Shown: piece after piece, positions 18,575 to 26,826 of the stretch
Numbering within the stretch: the stretch's first letter is position 1
How the letters are laid out: the number at the start of each line of letters is the position of its first letter
NCBI RefSeq assembly: GCF_017498565.1
Contig: NZ_CP071794.1
Coordinates: 2,656,001-2,720,000 of the forward strand
Length of the DNA stretch: 64,000 nucleotides
Direction: 5' to 3'
Source: Parasphingorhabdus cellanae
Lineage (GTDB): Bacteria > Pseudomonadota > Alphaproteobacteria > Sphingomonadales > Sphingomonadaceae
Notes under the pieces: generated by a model
Told to the model about the DNA's origin: nothing
Databases searched by the model: none
Seen by the model: only the letters and a program-made list of their open reading frames with translations
Program-made: the position numbers and the translations under genes

Positions 18575-19756
18575 ATGGCGCAAGGGGCACTGACCGGACT
18601 TCGGTTGATCGAAATGGGGCAACTTATTGCGGGACCTTTTTGCGGTCAGCTCATGGGCGACCACGGCGCGGAAGTGATCAAGATTGAACCACCTAAGGTT
18701 GGTGATGCGATGCGTAGCTGGGGACAAGGGATACCGCTTTGGTTCTCGGTTGTGGGACGCAATAAAAAGTCGATCACGCTGAACCTGCGCGAAAAAGAAG
18801 GTCAGGGGATTGTCAAGAAACTGGTCGAAAAGAGCGACTTTCTGTTGGAAAACTTCCGCCCCGGTACGATGGAAAAATGGGGCCTGGGCTATGATCAGCT
18901 GAGCGCCATCAATCAGGCGCTGATCATGATCCGCGTCTCCGGTTACGGGCAGACTGGCCCCTATGCGTCGCGCGCTGGCTATGGATCAATCGGTGAAGCC
19001 ATGGGCGGCATGCGCTATATTGCTGGGGAACCAGACAGACCGCCAAGCCGCGCGGGCCTATCAATTGGCGACTCGCTGGCGGCCACTTATGCTTGCCTTG
19101 GCGCGATGATGGCGCTGCATCACCGGCATGTGACTGGCAAGGGGCAGGTTGTTGACTCGGCTATTTACGAAGCGGTGCTTGCCAATATGGAATCCACCGT
19201 CGCGGAATATACGGTCGCTGGTCATATTCGCGAACGCACCGGATCAATTCTGCCAAAAATCGCACCGTCCAATGTCTATGAAACCAAGGATGGCAGCGTG
19301 CTGATCGGCGGCAATCAGGACAGCGTCTGGAAGCGCATGTCAGCGATGATGGGGCAACCTGAACTGGGTGATGACCCCCGCTACGCCACTCATGTGGCGC
19401 GCGGCGAGCATCAAACTGAACTGGATGACTTGATCAATGTCTGGACGCGGGCACTCACCAGCCAAGAAGTGCTGGATCTGTGCGAAACCAATGGCGTTCC
19501 GGCGGGGAATATTTATCGCGCGCCGGAGATGCTGGCCGATCCGCATTTTGAAGCGCGGGATGCCTTAGTGACCATGGATCATCCGCAACATGGCAATTTC
19601 GTGATGCAAAATGTCGCGCCGAAATTGTCCGACACGCCTGGTAAAATCGAAACAATCGGTCCTGATTTAGGTGCGCATAATGAAGCGATCTATGGCGAGT
19701 TGTTAGGTATGGACAGCGCCAAAATAGCCGACCTTCAAGACCGCGGCATCATCTAG
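18575..19756 (+). CDS. CaiB/BaiF family CoA transferase
   Basis: 393 aa, ribosome site CAGGAGG 8 bases upstream. Family III CoA transferase: N-terminal LRLIEMGQLIAGPFCGQLMGDHGAEVIKIEPP, KSITLNLREKEGQ, ENFRPGTMEKWGLGYDQL, and catalytic Asp in LSIGDSLAATYACLGAMMAL near residue 170. GKGQVVDSAIYEAVL follows. These enzymes move CoA between carboxylic acids. Placed opposite an HMGL-like lyase across a shared operator, it probably makes the CoA thioester that the lyase cleaves. Convergent with the GntR gene, with a 4-base gap. Confidence 0.93.
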   Translation: MAQGALTGLRLIEMGQLIAGPFCGQLMGDHGAEVIKIEPPKVGDAMRSWGQGIPLWFSVVGRNKKSITLNLREKEGQGIVKKLVEKSDFLLENFRPGTMEKWGLGYDQLSAINQALIMIRVSGYGQTGPYASRAGYGSIGEAMGGMRYIAGEPDRPPSRAGLSIGDSLAATYACLGAMMALHHRHVTGKGQVVDSAIYEAVLANMESTVAEYTVAGHIRERTGSILPKIAPSNVYETKDGSVLIGGNQDSVWKRMSAMMGQPELGDDPRYATHVARGEHQTELDDLINVWTRALTSQEVLDLCETNGVPAGNIYRAPEMLADPHFEARDALVTMDHPQHGNFVMQNVAPKLSDTPGKIETIGPDLGAHNEAIYGELLGMDSAKIADLQDRGII

Positions 19757-19760
19757 TCTT

Positions 19761-20408
19761 TCAGGATTTCGGTGCTGCCGTGATGCTGAACGAGTGAAAG
19801 GCGCGCCGGATATGACTGGTCATCACCGATTTGGCCCAGTCGGCATCTTTGGCAGCAAAGGCGGCAATCAGCTCGTCATGATCAACCGCCGATTGATGGA
19901 GCTGGGTCTTGGAATATTGATGGGCGGTCTGCCGGACCACCGGCTGTTCGACCAGCGCGGGCATGAGCTTGCTCAGCCGCGGTGATTGCGCACATTCCAG
20001 GATCAAATCATGAAAGCGCCGATTCGCCTCAAGAAAAGCCGTGACATCGGGCGGAGACTTTTTGATCGCCCGTTTGAGCTCGTCGTTGATGCCGCGCAAT
20101 GCGTTCAGGGCATCGCCATCTATCCGCCGCGCTGCGCGGGCGGCGGCATGGGCCTCCAGCATGGCGCGAAGGGTGAACATTTCATCGACCTCGCCTTCGG
20201 ACCAATCCGCCACGGAAAGGCGTTTCGAGGCACTGCGCACGACCAGCATTTCATTTTCCAACCGCCGCACAGCATCGCGCACCGGGGTCCGAGAGACGCC
20301 CGATATCTCGGCGAGTTTTTCCTCCGTCAATTGCATGCCCGGAACAGCCTCCCCTTGCAGGATGAAGGCCCGGATTTTCTGATAGGCGGTTTCGGACGCA
20401 GGCATCAT
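19761..20408 (-). CDS. GntR family regulator, FadR (FCD) subfamily
   Basis: 215 aa. N-terminal winged helix-turn-helix (LTEEKLAEISGVSRTPVRDAVRRLENEMLV, residues about 27-56). The C-terminal FCD helical domain has metal-type residues in NRRFHDLILEC, AVDHDELIAAF and SHIRRAF. FCD regulators usually repress catabolic operons until a carboxylic-acid ligand or metal-linked ligand binds. It lies between two divergent regions that carry the same TTGTATACAA palindrome, one of them 76 bases from its own start, so autoregulation and control of both flanking operons are likely. Confidence 0.92.
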   Translation of the reverse strand: MMPASETAYQKIRAFILQGEAVPGMQLTEEKLAEISGVSRTPVRDAVRRLENEMLVVRSASKRLSVADWSEGEVDEMFTLRAMLEAHAAARAARRIDGDALNALRGINDELKRAIKKSPPDVTAFLEANRRFHDLILECAQSPRLSKLMPALVEQPVVRQTAHQYSKTQLHQSAVDHDELIAAFAAKDADWAKSVMTSHIRRAFHSFSITAAPKS

Positions 20409-20484
20409 CGCTTTGGCTATGGTCTCTCGGATTTGGTGCTGGCGTTAGTCATAGGGCGAACAGTTTCTGCTTGACGGGGTGAAT

Positions 20485-20494
20485 TTGTATACAA
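20485..20494. promoter_or_regulatory. Operator 1b: palindrome TTGTATACAA
   Basis: Perfect 10-bp palindrome between the GntR gene and the racemase-like operon, identical to the core at 18517-18526. A partial repeat (GTGTATCA) follows at about 20499-20506. This is the likely binding site of the FadR-type regulator. Confidence 0.72.
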
Positions 20495-20526
20495 TAGAAG
20501 TGTATCAGGGAGTTTTGTCAACCGCT

Positions 20527-21279
20527 ATGACCGAAAACAAACGCATTAAAGTCATTGTTCCGATCCCGATGGATGACGCCGGCGTCGCTGCCCGCGCCGA
20601 ACAATTGCCCGCCGATTTTGTTCGCGAAGGGTTTGCGCCAGAATTTGTCGCCGTGCCTTGGGGCGCCGCCTTGGGTGACAGCTATCATGATACCTTGCTG
20701 ATGGACTGGACGGTATTTCAGGCCGGTGTCGAAGCCGAAGAAGAAGGCTATTCCGGCATATTGATCGATACTGTCAGTGATAGCGGCATGCGGGCATTAC
20801 GCTCTCGTCTCTCCATACCAGTTGTTGGTCCCGGCGAGGCGGCCTTTGCCGCCGCGATGATGCTGGGCAAGAAATTCACCGTGCTGACAATGTGGCCCGA
20901 ATGGTTCCCGCTCTATGAAAAGACCCTCACCGAATATGGCTGGTGGGATCGTGTGGCCTCGCTGCGGTCCATAGACACGCGCCCCGATGTGACGGAGTTG
21001 CTGGCGGGCAAGGAAGAAGTGATATTCGACAAGCTGAAGGCCGAAGCGACGGCCGCGATGGAAGAAGATGGTGCCGATGTGATCGTGCTCGGCTCCACAA
21101 CGATGCACCAGTCGGCGAAGTTTCTCGATGATAATATGCCGATTCCGGTGCTCAATCCCGGGCAAGTGGCTTATAAATTCCTAGAAACGCTGATCGAACT
21201 CGGGCTCACCCACAGCAAAGTTGCTTTTCCGGCACCCGAAGTGCCCAAAGATGATGATATCAGAAAAGGATGGTATTAA
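20527..21279 (+). CDS. Asp/Glu racemase-fold protein lacking both cysteines
   Basis: 250 aa from ATG 20527; an in-frame GTG at 20479 is rejected because the operator would then be inside the gene. The fold matches the Asp/Glu/hydantoin racemase, maleate isomerase and arylmalonate decarboxylase superfamily (GILIDTVSDSGM, IPVVGPGEAAFAAAMMLG, DVIVLGSTTMHQ). The two catalytic Cys positions hold Thr82 and Ser190, and there is no Cys in the whole protein. Racemase chemistry of the normal kind is therefore unlikely. It could be a decarboxylase, isomerase or lyase variant, or a binding protein. First gene of an operon with two SnoaL-like genes, a TonB receptor and an amidohydrolase. Confidence 0.8.
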   Translation: MTENKRIKVIVPIPMDDAGVAARAEQLPADFVREGFAPEFVAVPWGAALGDSYHDTLLMDWTVFQAGVEAEEEGYSGILIDTVSDSGMRALRSRLSIPVVGPGEAAFAAAMMLGKKFTVLTMWPEWFPLYEKTLTEYGWWDRVASLRSIDTRPDVTELLAGKEEVIFDKLKAEATAAMEEDGADVIVLGSTTMHQSAKFLDDNMPIPVLNPGQVAYKFLETLIELGLTHSKVAFPAPEVPKDDDIRKGWY

Positions 21280-21710
21280 TGGCAGACTGGACCCCGGGTA
21301 TGGCAGGACAGGTTCCGCTTCCTTACCCCTTTTATATCGACATCGTCACGAAGCGCTATTTTGACGGTGTCGACAACAAGAACATGACACAGGTGCTGAA
21401 CTGCTTCGCGCCGGATGCCGTCTTGCATGAAGCAACATCCAACACGATCCACGAGGGCCGCGATGCGATCCGGGCGATGTTCGAAAAGCTGTTCGCGGAC
21501 TTTGAATCGATTTGGCATGGCAATTTTGTCCATGTCGCTGATCCGGACACCAATGCGGTCTGTTCACAGTTTACGGTGTTGATTACGCCTAATGGCGGCG
21601 AGCAATTGCGCTATGAAAATTGCAATCGCTTCTATTGCAAGGACCGGCTGTTCCAGCATGTCTTTGTTTATATGAGCGGCGATAATCTGCTCAAAGAAGG
21701 AGATGCCTGA
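21279..21710 (+). CDS. SnoaL/NTF2-like small protein
   Basis: 143 aa from ATG 21279, one base overlap with the previous stop. NTF2/SnoaL-like cone fold: YFDGVDNKNMTQVLNCFAPDAVLHEATSNTIHEGRDAIRAMFEKLF, then strands ending RYENCNRFYCKDRLFQHVFVYMSGDNLL. The family includes ketosteroid-isomerase-like and polyketide cyclase enzymes and many of unknown activity. The next gene is a paralog with the same ending (VYMSGxN). Probably acts on an intermediate of the pathway. Confidence 0.82.
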   Translation: MADWTPGMAGQVPLPYPFYIDIVTKRYFDGVDNKNMTQVLNCFAPDAVLHEATSNTIHEGRDAIRAMFEKLFADFESIWHGNFVHVADPDTNAVCSQFTVLITPNGGEQLRYENCNRFYCKDRLFQHVFVYMSGDNLLKEGDA

Positions 21711-22108
21711 TGCAATATGAACCCGGCTTATCCCGCGCAGAATTGATCGAATTCGCGACAAAAACCTATTTCGGCAATGTCGATGCGAAAAACATGGATG
21801 CCGCTTTGGCGTGCTTTCATGACGAAGCTTTGTTCTGTGTTCAGACGAGTTTCACGCGCCATAGCGGCAAAGCCGAAATCAAGCGCATGTTTGAAGATTT
21901 TTTCGGCGCTTATGAAACAATCGTTCACCGGGACTTTAATTGCACTGTCGATGAAGCCAATGGCCGGATCGCTGCCAGCTTTGTCGCGGAACTCACTGAT
22001 GCGGATGGCAATGTCACCTTGCTCAACAACACCAATTTCTGGCGCATACGCGACGGAAAATTTCAGGAGGTTTATGTTTATATGAGCGGGGAAAACGTCC
22101 TCGTTTAA
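21710..22108 (+). CDS. SnoaL/NTF2-like small protein (paralog)
   Basis: 132 aa, start overlapping the previous stop by one base. Same fold and layout as its neighbour: YFGNVDAKNMDAALACFHDEALFCVQTSFTRHSGKAEIKRMFEDFF, with LNNTNFWRIRDGKFQEVYVYMSGENVLV at the end. Equivalents of the neighbour's Asp/His positions differ, so the two may form a heteromer or act on different intermediates. Co-transcribed with the racemase-fold gene and with the TonB receptor 59 bases downstream. Confidence 0.82.
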   Translation: MQYEPGLSRAELIEFATKTYFGNVDAKNMDAALACFHDEALFCVQTSFTRHSGKAEIKRMFEDFFGAYETIVHRDFNCTVDEANGRIAASFVAELTDADGNVTLLNNTNFWRIRDGKFQEVYVYMSGENVLV

Positions 22109-22167
22109 CGCGAAAATGACGGGTCAAAAAGGTCCGCAGAATATTCCATTCAGGGAAGGTATTTAAT

Positions 22168-24693
22168 ATGCGTCACATCAAAACAGCTCTTTCACTCTCG
22201 GCGGGTTTCGCCGCTTTGGTAAGCTTTAACCCGGCTCTAGCCCAATCGACTGGTGACCAAGGTACCAGCGAAGGCGAAGACAGCAACGTGATTATCGTCA
22301 CCGCCCGGCGGCAGGATGAATTGCTTGCAGAAGTGCCTGCTTCGGTCACTGTGTTTACGGCCGAAACATTGGCGCGGACGGGTATTGAGCAGGCCGACGA
22401 ATTTGTTCAACTTACTGCCGGTGTGACCATTGTGAGCGGTACTGCGGAAGCGGGCGATACGCAGATTAATATTCGCGGTATCAACGGCGCGCGGGATGCG
22501 GAAAGTTCCGTTGCTCTGGTGGTGGACGGCATATTGAAAACCAACACCGCGCAGCTCAATCAGGATCAGGGCACCTTGCGTCAGATTGAAATATTGAAAG
22601 GTCCGCAAGGCGCACTTTATGGCCGTAACGCCGCCGCAGGCGCGATTGTTATTCAGACGCTGAAACCAGGTGATTTTCTAGAAGGCGGTGTGAAATTAAG
22701 TGCGGCAGAAGATAATACCTACAAGGCATCGGCTTACGTATCGGCACCGCTTGGCGACAGCGCTGGCTTCGTCCTTTCCGGTTCGTACAATACAACCGAC
22801 GGTTTTTACCGAAACAGTTTCCTCAACAACCGCAAAGTTGTCGATGATCAGGAAACATGGTCTGTCGACGGGCGGTTTGTTGCTGAGCTGGGCCCTGATA
22901 CGGAAGTAGACGTCAAAGCGCGCTATGCCGATCTGTCTGGCGCGTCGATTAACTTTAACGCAGCTTTTCATCTGCCCAATTTTGCAGGCACTAATCCGGC
23001 TTTTTTCGAGGATGTGAACGATCACCCGTTTAATTATTATTCGAACATCCGCCCAACCAATGAGCAACAGACGTTTGAAGCATCGGTTAAGCTAACCCAT
23101 GACTTTGATTTTGCGACATTGACCGCTTGGGCCCTTTACGCAGATGTCGATCAGGAACTAACCGCGGACGGTACATCCGCTGATTTTGCGCGTTACACCT
23201 TCCCGGGTGCGACTCAGGCCTCGATCGATGCATCCAACAGCTGTATTGGTACGACGGCAGCATTGACCGGTTTCCCTGTAAACCAGCCTGGTTTCATTGG
23301 GACAAGTCCTGTGCCGTTTATCTTTGATCCGGTTAATGGGTCCACGTTCGGACCCTATAGTCCAACGACCTGCGATGGCACACAGTACCAGATTCGCGAG
23401 CAAACCGATATCAGTGCGGAGATTCGGCTCGCATCCAATGGCGATGGCCCGCTCGGCTGGCAGATTGGCGGCTATTTCCTGAATATCGACCGTGATGTGG
23501 GCGTCAGCCTGGGCGCTGATTTGGGACAGGGCGTGATCCGTGAATTGTTTAACGATCCCAACAGCGCTAACCCAACGTCACAACTGTTCGCCGATAATTT
23601 TAATACCAATGTCTATGCCGTATTTGGTTCTTTGGATTATGAGGTATCGGACAATTTTGATGTCGGATTAGCCTTGCGTTACGATATAGAAGACAGAGAG
23701 GTTTCTAGTCAGGTTCCGCTCGCGACAGACCCGATTACCGGAACGCCGATCAATCCGGGCCAGGCTTTCGGAGCGATTCCGGATCAATCCGAAACCTTCA
23801 AGCAGCTGCAGCCGAAAGTATCACTGCGCTATGGCCTGACAGACGATATCAACTTCTACGCTAACTGGGGAATTGGTTTTAAATCCGGTGGCTTCAACAA
23901 TCAGGGTTCCGCAGCGATCGTAGACCAGAATTTCAACCAGTTCATCGGTACAAATGTCCTCATCAACGATATCTTCCGCAAGGAGACATCCAGTGCATTT
24001 GAAGCCGGATTTAAAGGATCACTGGCCAATGGCCGTATTACCTTCGATCTGGCGGGCTATTACACCGATGTCGATGACATGCAGTTTTTCGAATTTTTCG
24101 TCGGCGGTTTCGGTCTTTTGCGGGTGGTTTCCAATATCGATGAAGTCGAGCTTTACGGTCTGGAGTTCAACGCAAATGCCGAAATCGTGGAAGGTTGGGA
24201 TATTTTCGGTTCAGTAAATGTGACCGAAAGCGAAATCAAAGCCAATGCCTCACGGCCCAACACGGTCGGCAACAAATCTCCTTATACGGCTGATTATACG
24301 ATCAATATCGGAACGCAGATGGTCGCTCCGATTGCCAATAATTTTGATCTGGTGATGCGGGCGGATTATCGGATTACCGGGCCGACCTGGTTCCATTCGG
24401 TTCAGGATAATACCAGTCCGACGCTGTTCAGCGGGTTGCTGCCCGGCTCTGCTCTTGCCCTGCCAGCTTTTGTCGGCGACGCCGATTATTCGATTACCGA
24501 GCGAGAGGCTTTCGGCGTGCTTGACGTGCGCTTCGGGTTGGAAGGCGATAACTGGAACATCACCGCTTTTGCCGATAATCTGCTCAACCGCAAATATCTC
24601 AACGAGGTTATTCCTGCGATTGAATTTGGCGGGTCCTTCCTGTCACCTGGCGATCTGCGTCGCTTTGGTGTCGAGGTCGGGTATAAATTCTGA
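22168..24693 (+). CDS. TonB-dependent receptor
   Basis: 841 aa outer-membrane transporter. Signal peptide to about residue 26 (ending NPALAQS). TonB-box/plug start SNVIIVTARRQDELLAEVPASVTVF, plug motifs GINGARDAESSVALVVDG and EILKGPQGALYGRNAAAGAI, a long beta-barrel, and a C-terminal aromatic residue (VEVGYKF). GGGAAGG ribosome site upstream. Being inside the operator 1b operon, it probably imports the compound degraded by this block rather than iron. The isochorismatase-fold gene follows after 3 bases. Confidence 0.95.
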   Translation: MRHIKTALSLSAGFAALVSFNPALAQSTGDQGTSEGEDSNVIIVTARRQDELLAEVPASVTVFTAETLARTGIEQADEFVQLTAGVTIVSGTAEAGDTQINIRGINGARDAESSVALVVDGILKTNTAQLNQDQGTLRQIEILKGPQGALYGRNAAAGAIVIQTLKPGDFLEGGVKLSAAEDNTYKASAYVSAPLGDSAGFVLSGSYNTTDGFYRNSFLNNRKVVDDQETWSVDGRFVAELGPDTEVDVKARYADLSGASINFNAAFHLPNFAGTNPAFFEDVNDHPFNYYSNIRPTNEQQTFEASVKLTHDFDFATLTAWALYADVDQELTADGTSADFARYTFPGATQASIDASNSCIGTTAALTGFPVNQPGFIGTSPVPFIFDPVNGSTFGPYSPTTCDGTQYQIREQTDISAEIRLASNGDGPLGWQIGGYFLNIDRDVGVSLGADLGQGVIRELFNDPNSANPTSQLFADNFNTNVYAVFGSLDYEVSDNFDVGLALRYDIEDREVSSQVPLATDPITGTPINPGQAFGAIPDQSETFKQLQPKVSLRYGLTDDINFYANWGIGFKSGGFNNQGSAAIVDQNFNQFIGTNVLINDIFRKETSSAFEAGFKGSLANGRITFDLAGYYTDVDDMQFFEFFVGGFGLLRVVSNIDEVELYGLEFNANAEIVEGWDIFGSVNVTESEIKANASRPNTVGNKSPYTADYTINIGTQMVAPIANNFDLVMRADYRITGPTWFHSVQDNTSPTLFSGLLPGSALALPAFVGDADYSITEREAFGVLDVRFGLEGDNWNITAFADNLLNRKYLNEVIPAIEFGGSFLSPGDLRRFGVEVGYKF

Positions 24694-24696
24694 TCG

Positions 24697-25338
24697 ATGG
24701 CCGATGACAAGCGAGTGGATACGGCGGATAATTACGGGGGGGTCTTCGACGGATCGATGGGTTTCGGTGCAAAACCTGCGCTAATTCTTATCGATTTCGT
24801 CGAAGCCTATTTTGATCCGTCTTGCGCGCTCTATGCCGGCGTTGAAGATGCATTAGAAAAGGCCCTCGAACTGCGTGATGCTGCTCGCGATGCGGGATTG
24901 CTGATCATTTATACGAATGTCAGCTATACGGAATCGATGATTGAAGGTGGCCGCTTTGCCCAGAAAGTGCCACCGCTGAAGAATTTTGTCGCGGGTCATC
25001 CAATGGGCGCGTGGCCCAAGGGGCTTGAGCCAACGGATGATGAGCTGGTCATCACCAAACATTATCCGAGCGCCTTTTTCGGCACCTCTCTTGCCTCAAC
25101 TCTGACGGCAAATGGTAATGACAGTCTGATCATCACCGGTCTATCGACCAGCGGCTGTGTCCGCGCCAGCTGTGTCGATTGTTCGTCGCACGGCTTCATC
25201 CCGATCATTGCCGAAGATGCCGTCGGTGACCGGCACGAGGCGCCGCACAAAGCCAATTTGTTCGATATGCAGGCAAAATATGCTGACGTTCTGCCAACGT
25301 CTGCGATATTAGATTATCTAGGCGGCCTAAAGCTCTAG
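24697..25338 (+). CDS. Isochorismatase-fold amidohydrolase
   Basis: 213 aa. Cysteine hydrolase family: catalytic Asp in ALILIDFVEAYFDP (near 32), Lys in LVITKHYPSAFFGT (near 118), and Cys in LSTSGCVRASCVDC (near 151). Best fit is the N-carbamoylsarcosine amidase/maleamate amidase group, which releases ammonia from amides or carbamoyl groups. With HyuA/HyuB under the same operator it fits breakdown of an amide- or ureide-containing compound. Only three bases separate it from the receptor. A paralog is at 35580. Confidence 0.88.
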   Translation: MADDKRVDTADNYGGVFDGSMGFGAKPALILIDFVEAYFDPSCALYAGVEDALEKALELRDAARDAGLLIIYTNVSYTESMIEGGRFAQKVPPLKNFVAGHPMGAWPKGLEPTDDELVITKHYPSAFFGTSLASTLTANGNDSLIITGLSTSGCVRASCVDCSSHGFIPIIAEDAVGDRHEAPHKANLFDMQAKYADVLPTSAILDYLGGLKL

Positions 25339-25350
25339 CAGTCCGAAATA

Positions 25351-26712
25351 TTAAATCGTTTTTCCCCAAGGCCCTGAAATCGCAAGCGTTTTTGTCGGGC
25401 TATAGAGGTTCACAAACATTGTACGGCCATCTGGGGAGAAACAGGCGCCCGCTGGCTCCGTTTGCACCCTGATCCGCGCCAACGCATAGGCTTCTCCACG
25501 CGGCGTAATGCCCCGCAGATGGTTGTCGACGGTCGCACTATATTGGTCTTCGCAAACGATGAGATGCCCGTTGGGTGCAATCGTGATATTGTCCCCATAG
25601 CTATACTGGCGGCGGTCCGTCGATTCCATGAACAATTGCAAAAGCCCGGGCGCACTGCTTTCACCTTCTTGCCCTTCAAAGCGAGAAGGCCGGTAGCGCA
25701 TGATCTGACCTTCTTTGGCCGCGCCGCCTGACGTACAGCAGAAATAAAACTCCCCATCGCCGTAGATTATGCCTTCGCCGCGCGCGAACTTAACTGCACC
25801 GTCGCTAGCCCCGCGATTGCGTAGGTCATCTTTCGGGCTCTCCACCTCGGTTACATCAACCCAGCGAACAAACTGCCATGATCCAGGTTTATATGTGATA
25901 TTGTCCCAGTTGCGGCTGTCGTTATCCAGCGCTTCATCAGCAAAGGCCATCGCCTGAAGTTTGCCGCCCTCGACAAGTTTGCCGGGCACGTTGGGAATAA
26001 ACCGATAGAACAGGCTGTCATTCTTGTCTTCGGTCAAATAGACTATGCCAGTAGCGGGATCGACGGCCGCGGCCTCGTGGTTGAACCGCCCCATGGCTTT
26101 TAGTGGTACGGGATCAACCAGCCCTTCATGTGCCGCAGGGACTTCGAAAACCCAACCATGGTCGCGCTTTACACCGTCACCGGCGCGGGTAACGTCCTCC
26201 TCACAGCTCAGCCAGCTGCCCCAGGGTGTGTTGCCGCCCGCACAGTTGCGGATCGTGCCGACTAGGCTGAGATGTTCGCGCTCTATTGCCAACGTTTTGC
26301 CGTCGAGCAGCAATGTAGTGGTGCCGCCGACCAGCGGCTTGCCATCCTGGCTATGGTCGTAAGTTATCACGGTTGAAGGGACATTACCAAACGGACCATC
26401 ATCAAAATGACTGGCTTTCAGTTCATGGTTACGTACCAGCGCCATCTTGCCATCTGGCATCGCGAAACAGCCCATGCCATCAGCCCGATCAGGAACACGA
26501 TTGCCATCAGACATGGCCCCGCGAAATTCGGATATGACGCGGTAGGAAAATCCTTCAGGAAGATCGAGCAAGCCATTGGGATCAGACAGCAACGGCCCAT
26601 AACCCTTGTGGGACATCGCGGCACCTGTGCGCGCTAGACTACTATGCTGGGCAAAGCCGGAAAAGGCGAGAGCCGTTAGTCCTCCGGTAAAATTGCGACG
26701 GTTTAACTGCAT
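25351..26712 (-). CDS. PhoX-family (DUF839) secreted protein
   Basis: 453 aa. A twin-arginine-like start (LNRRNFTGG near residues 3-11) and hydrophobic stretch suggest Tat export. The DUF839/PhoX beta-propeller is seen through GLLDLPEGFSYRVIS, VRNHELKASHF, NCAGGNTPWGSWLSCEEDV, GRFNHEAAAVDP, YLTEDKNDSLFYRF and ICEDQYSATVDN. PhoX enzymes are calcium/iron phosphatases, but many DUF839 proteins are of unknown activity. It is convergent with the amidohydrolase and is the last gene of a minus-strand run with a 114-base gap upstream. Confidence 0.87.
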   Translation of the reverse strand: MQLNRRNFTGGLTALAFSGFAQHSSLARTGAAMSHKGYGPLLSDPNGLLDLPEGFSYRVISEFRGAMSDGNRVPDRADGMGCFAMPDGKMALVRNHELKASHFDDGPFGNVPSTVITYDHSQDGKPLVGGTTTLLLDGKTLAIEREHLSLVGTIRNCAGGNTPWGSWLSCEEDVTRAGDGVKRDHGWVFEVPAAHEGLVDPVPLKAMGRFNHEAAAVDPATGIVYLTEDKNDSLFYRFIPNVPGKLVEGGKLQAMAFADEALDNDSRNWDNITYKPGSWQFVRWVDVTEVESPKDDLRNRGASDGAVKFARGEGIIYGDGEFYFCCTSGGAAKEGQIMRYRPSRFEGQEGESSAPGLLQLFMESTDRRQYSYGDNITIAPNGHLIVCEDQYSATVDNHLRGITPRGEAYALARIRVQTEPAGACFSPDGRTMFVNLYSPTKTLAISGPWGKTI

Positions 26713-26826
26713 GGTTGGCTATCCTGTAATTGCGCTGATCGAAGGCGAAATGCCTGACTGAAATTTAATGACAGTTTAGCGTCTGAACATGACAGAATTT
26801 TGAAGGACGGCAATAGTAATCGCGCC

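Noticed and set aside
20479..20526. Upstream GTG start for the racemase-fold gene
   Set aside because: It would place the TTGTATACAA operator inside the coding sequence and add residues not expected in the family; ATG 20527 fits the usual N-terminus.
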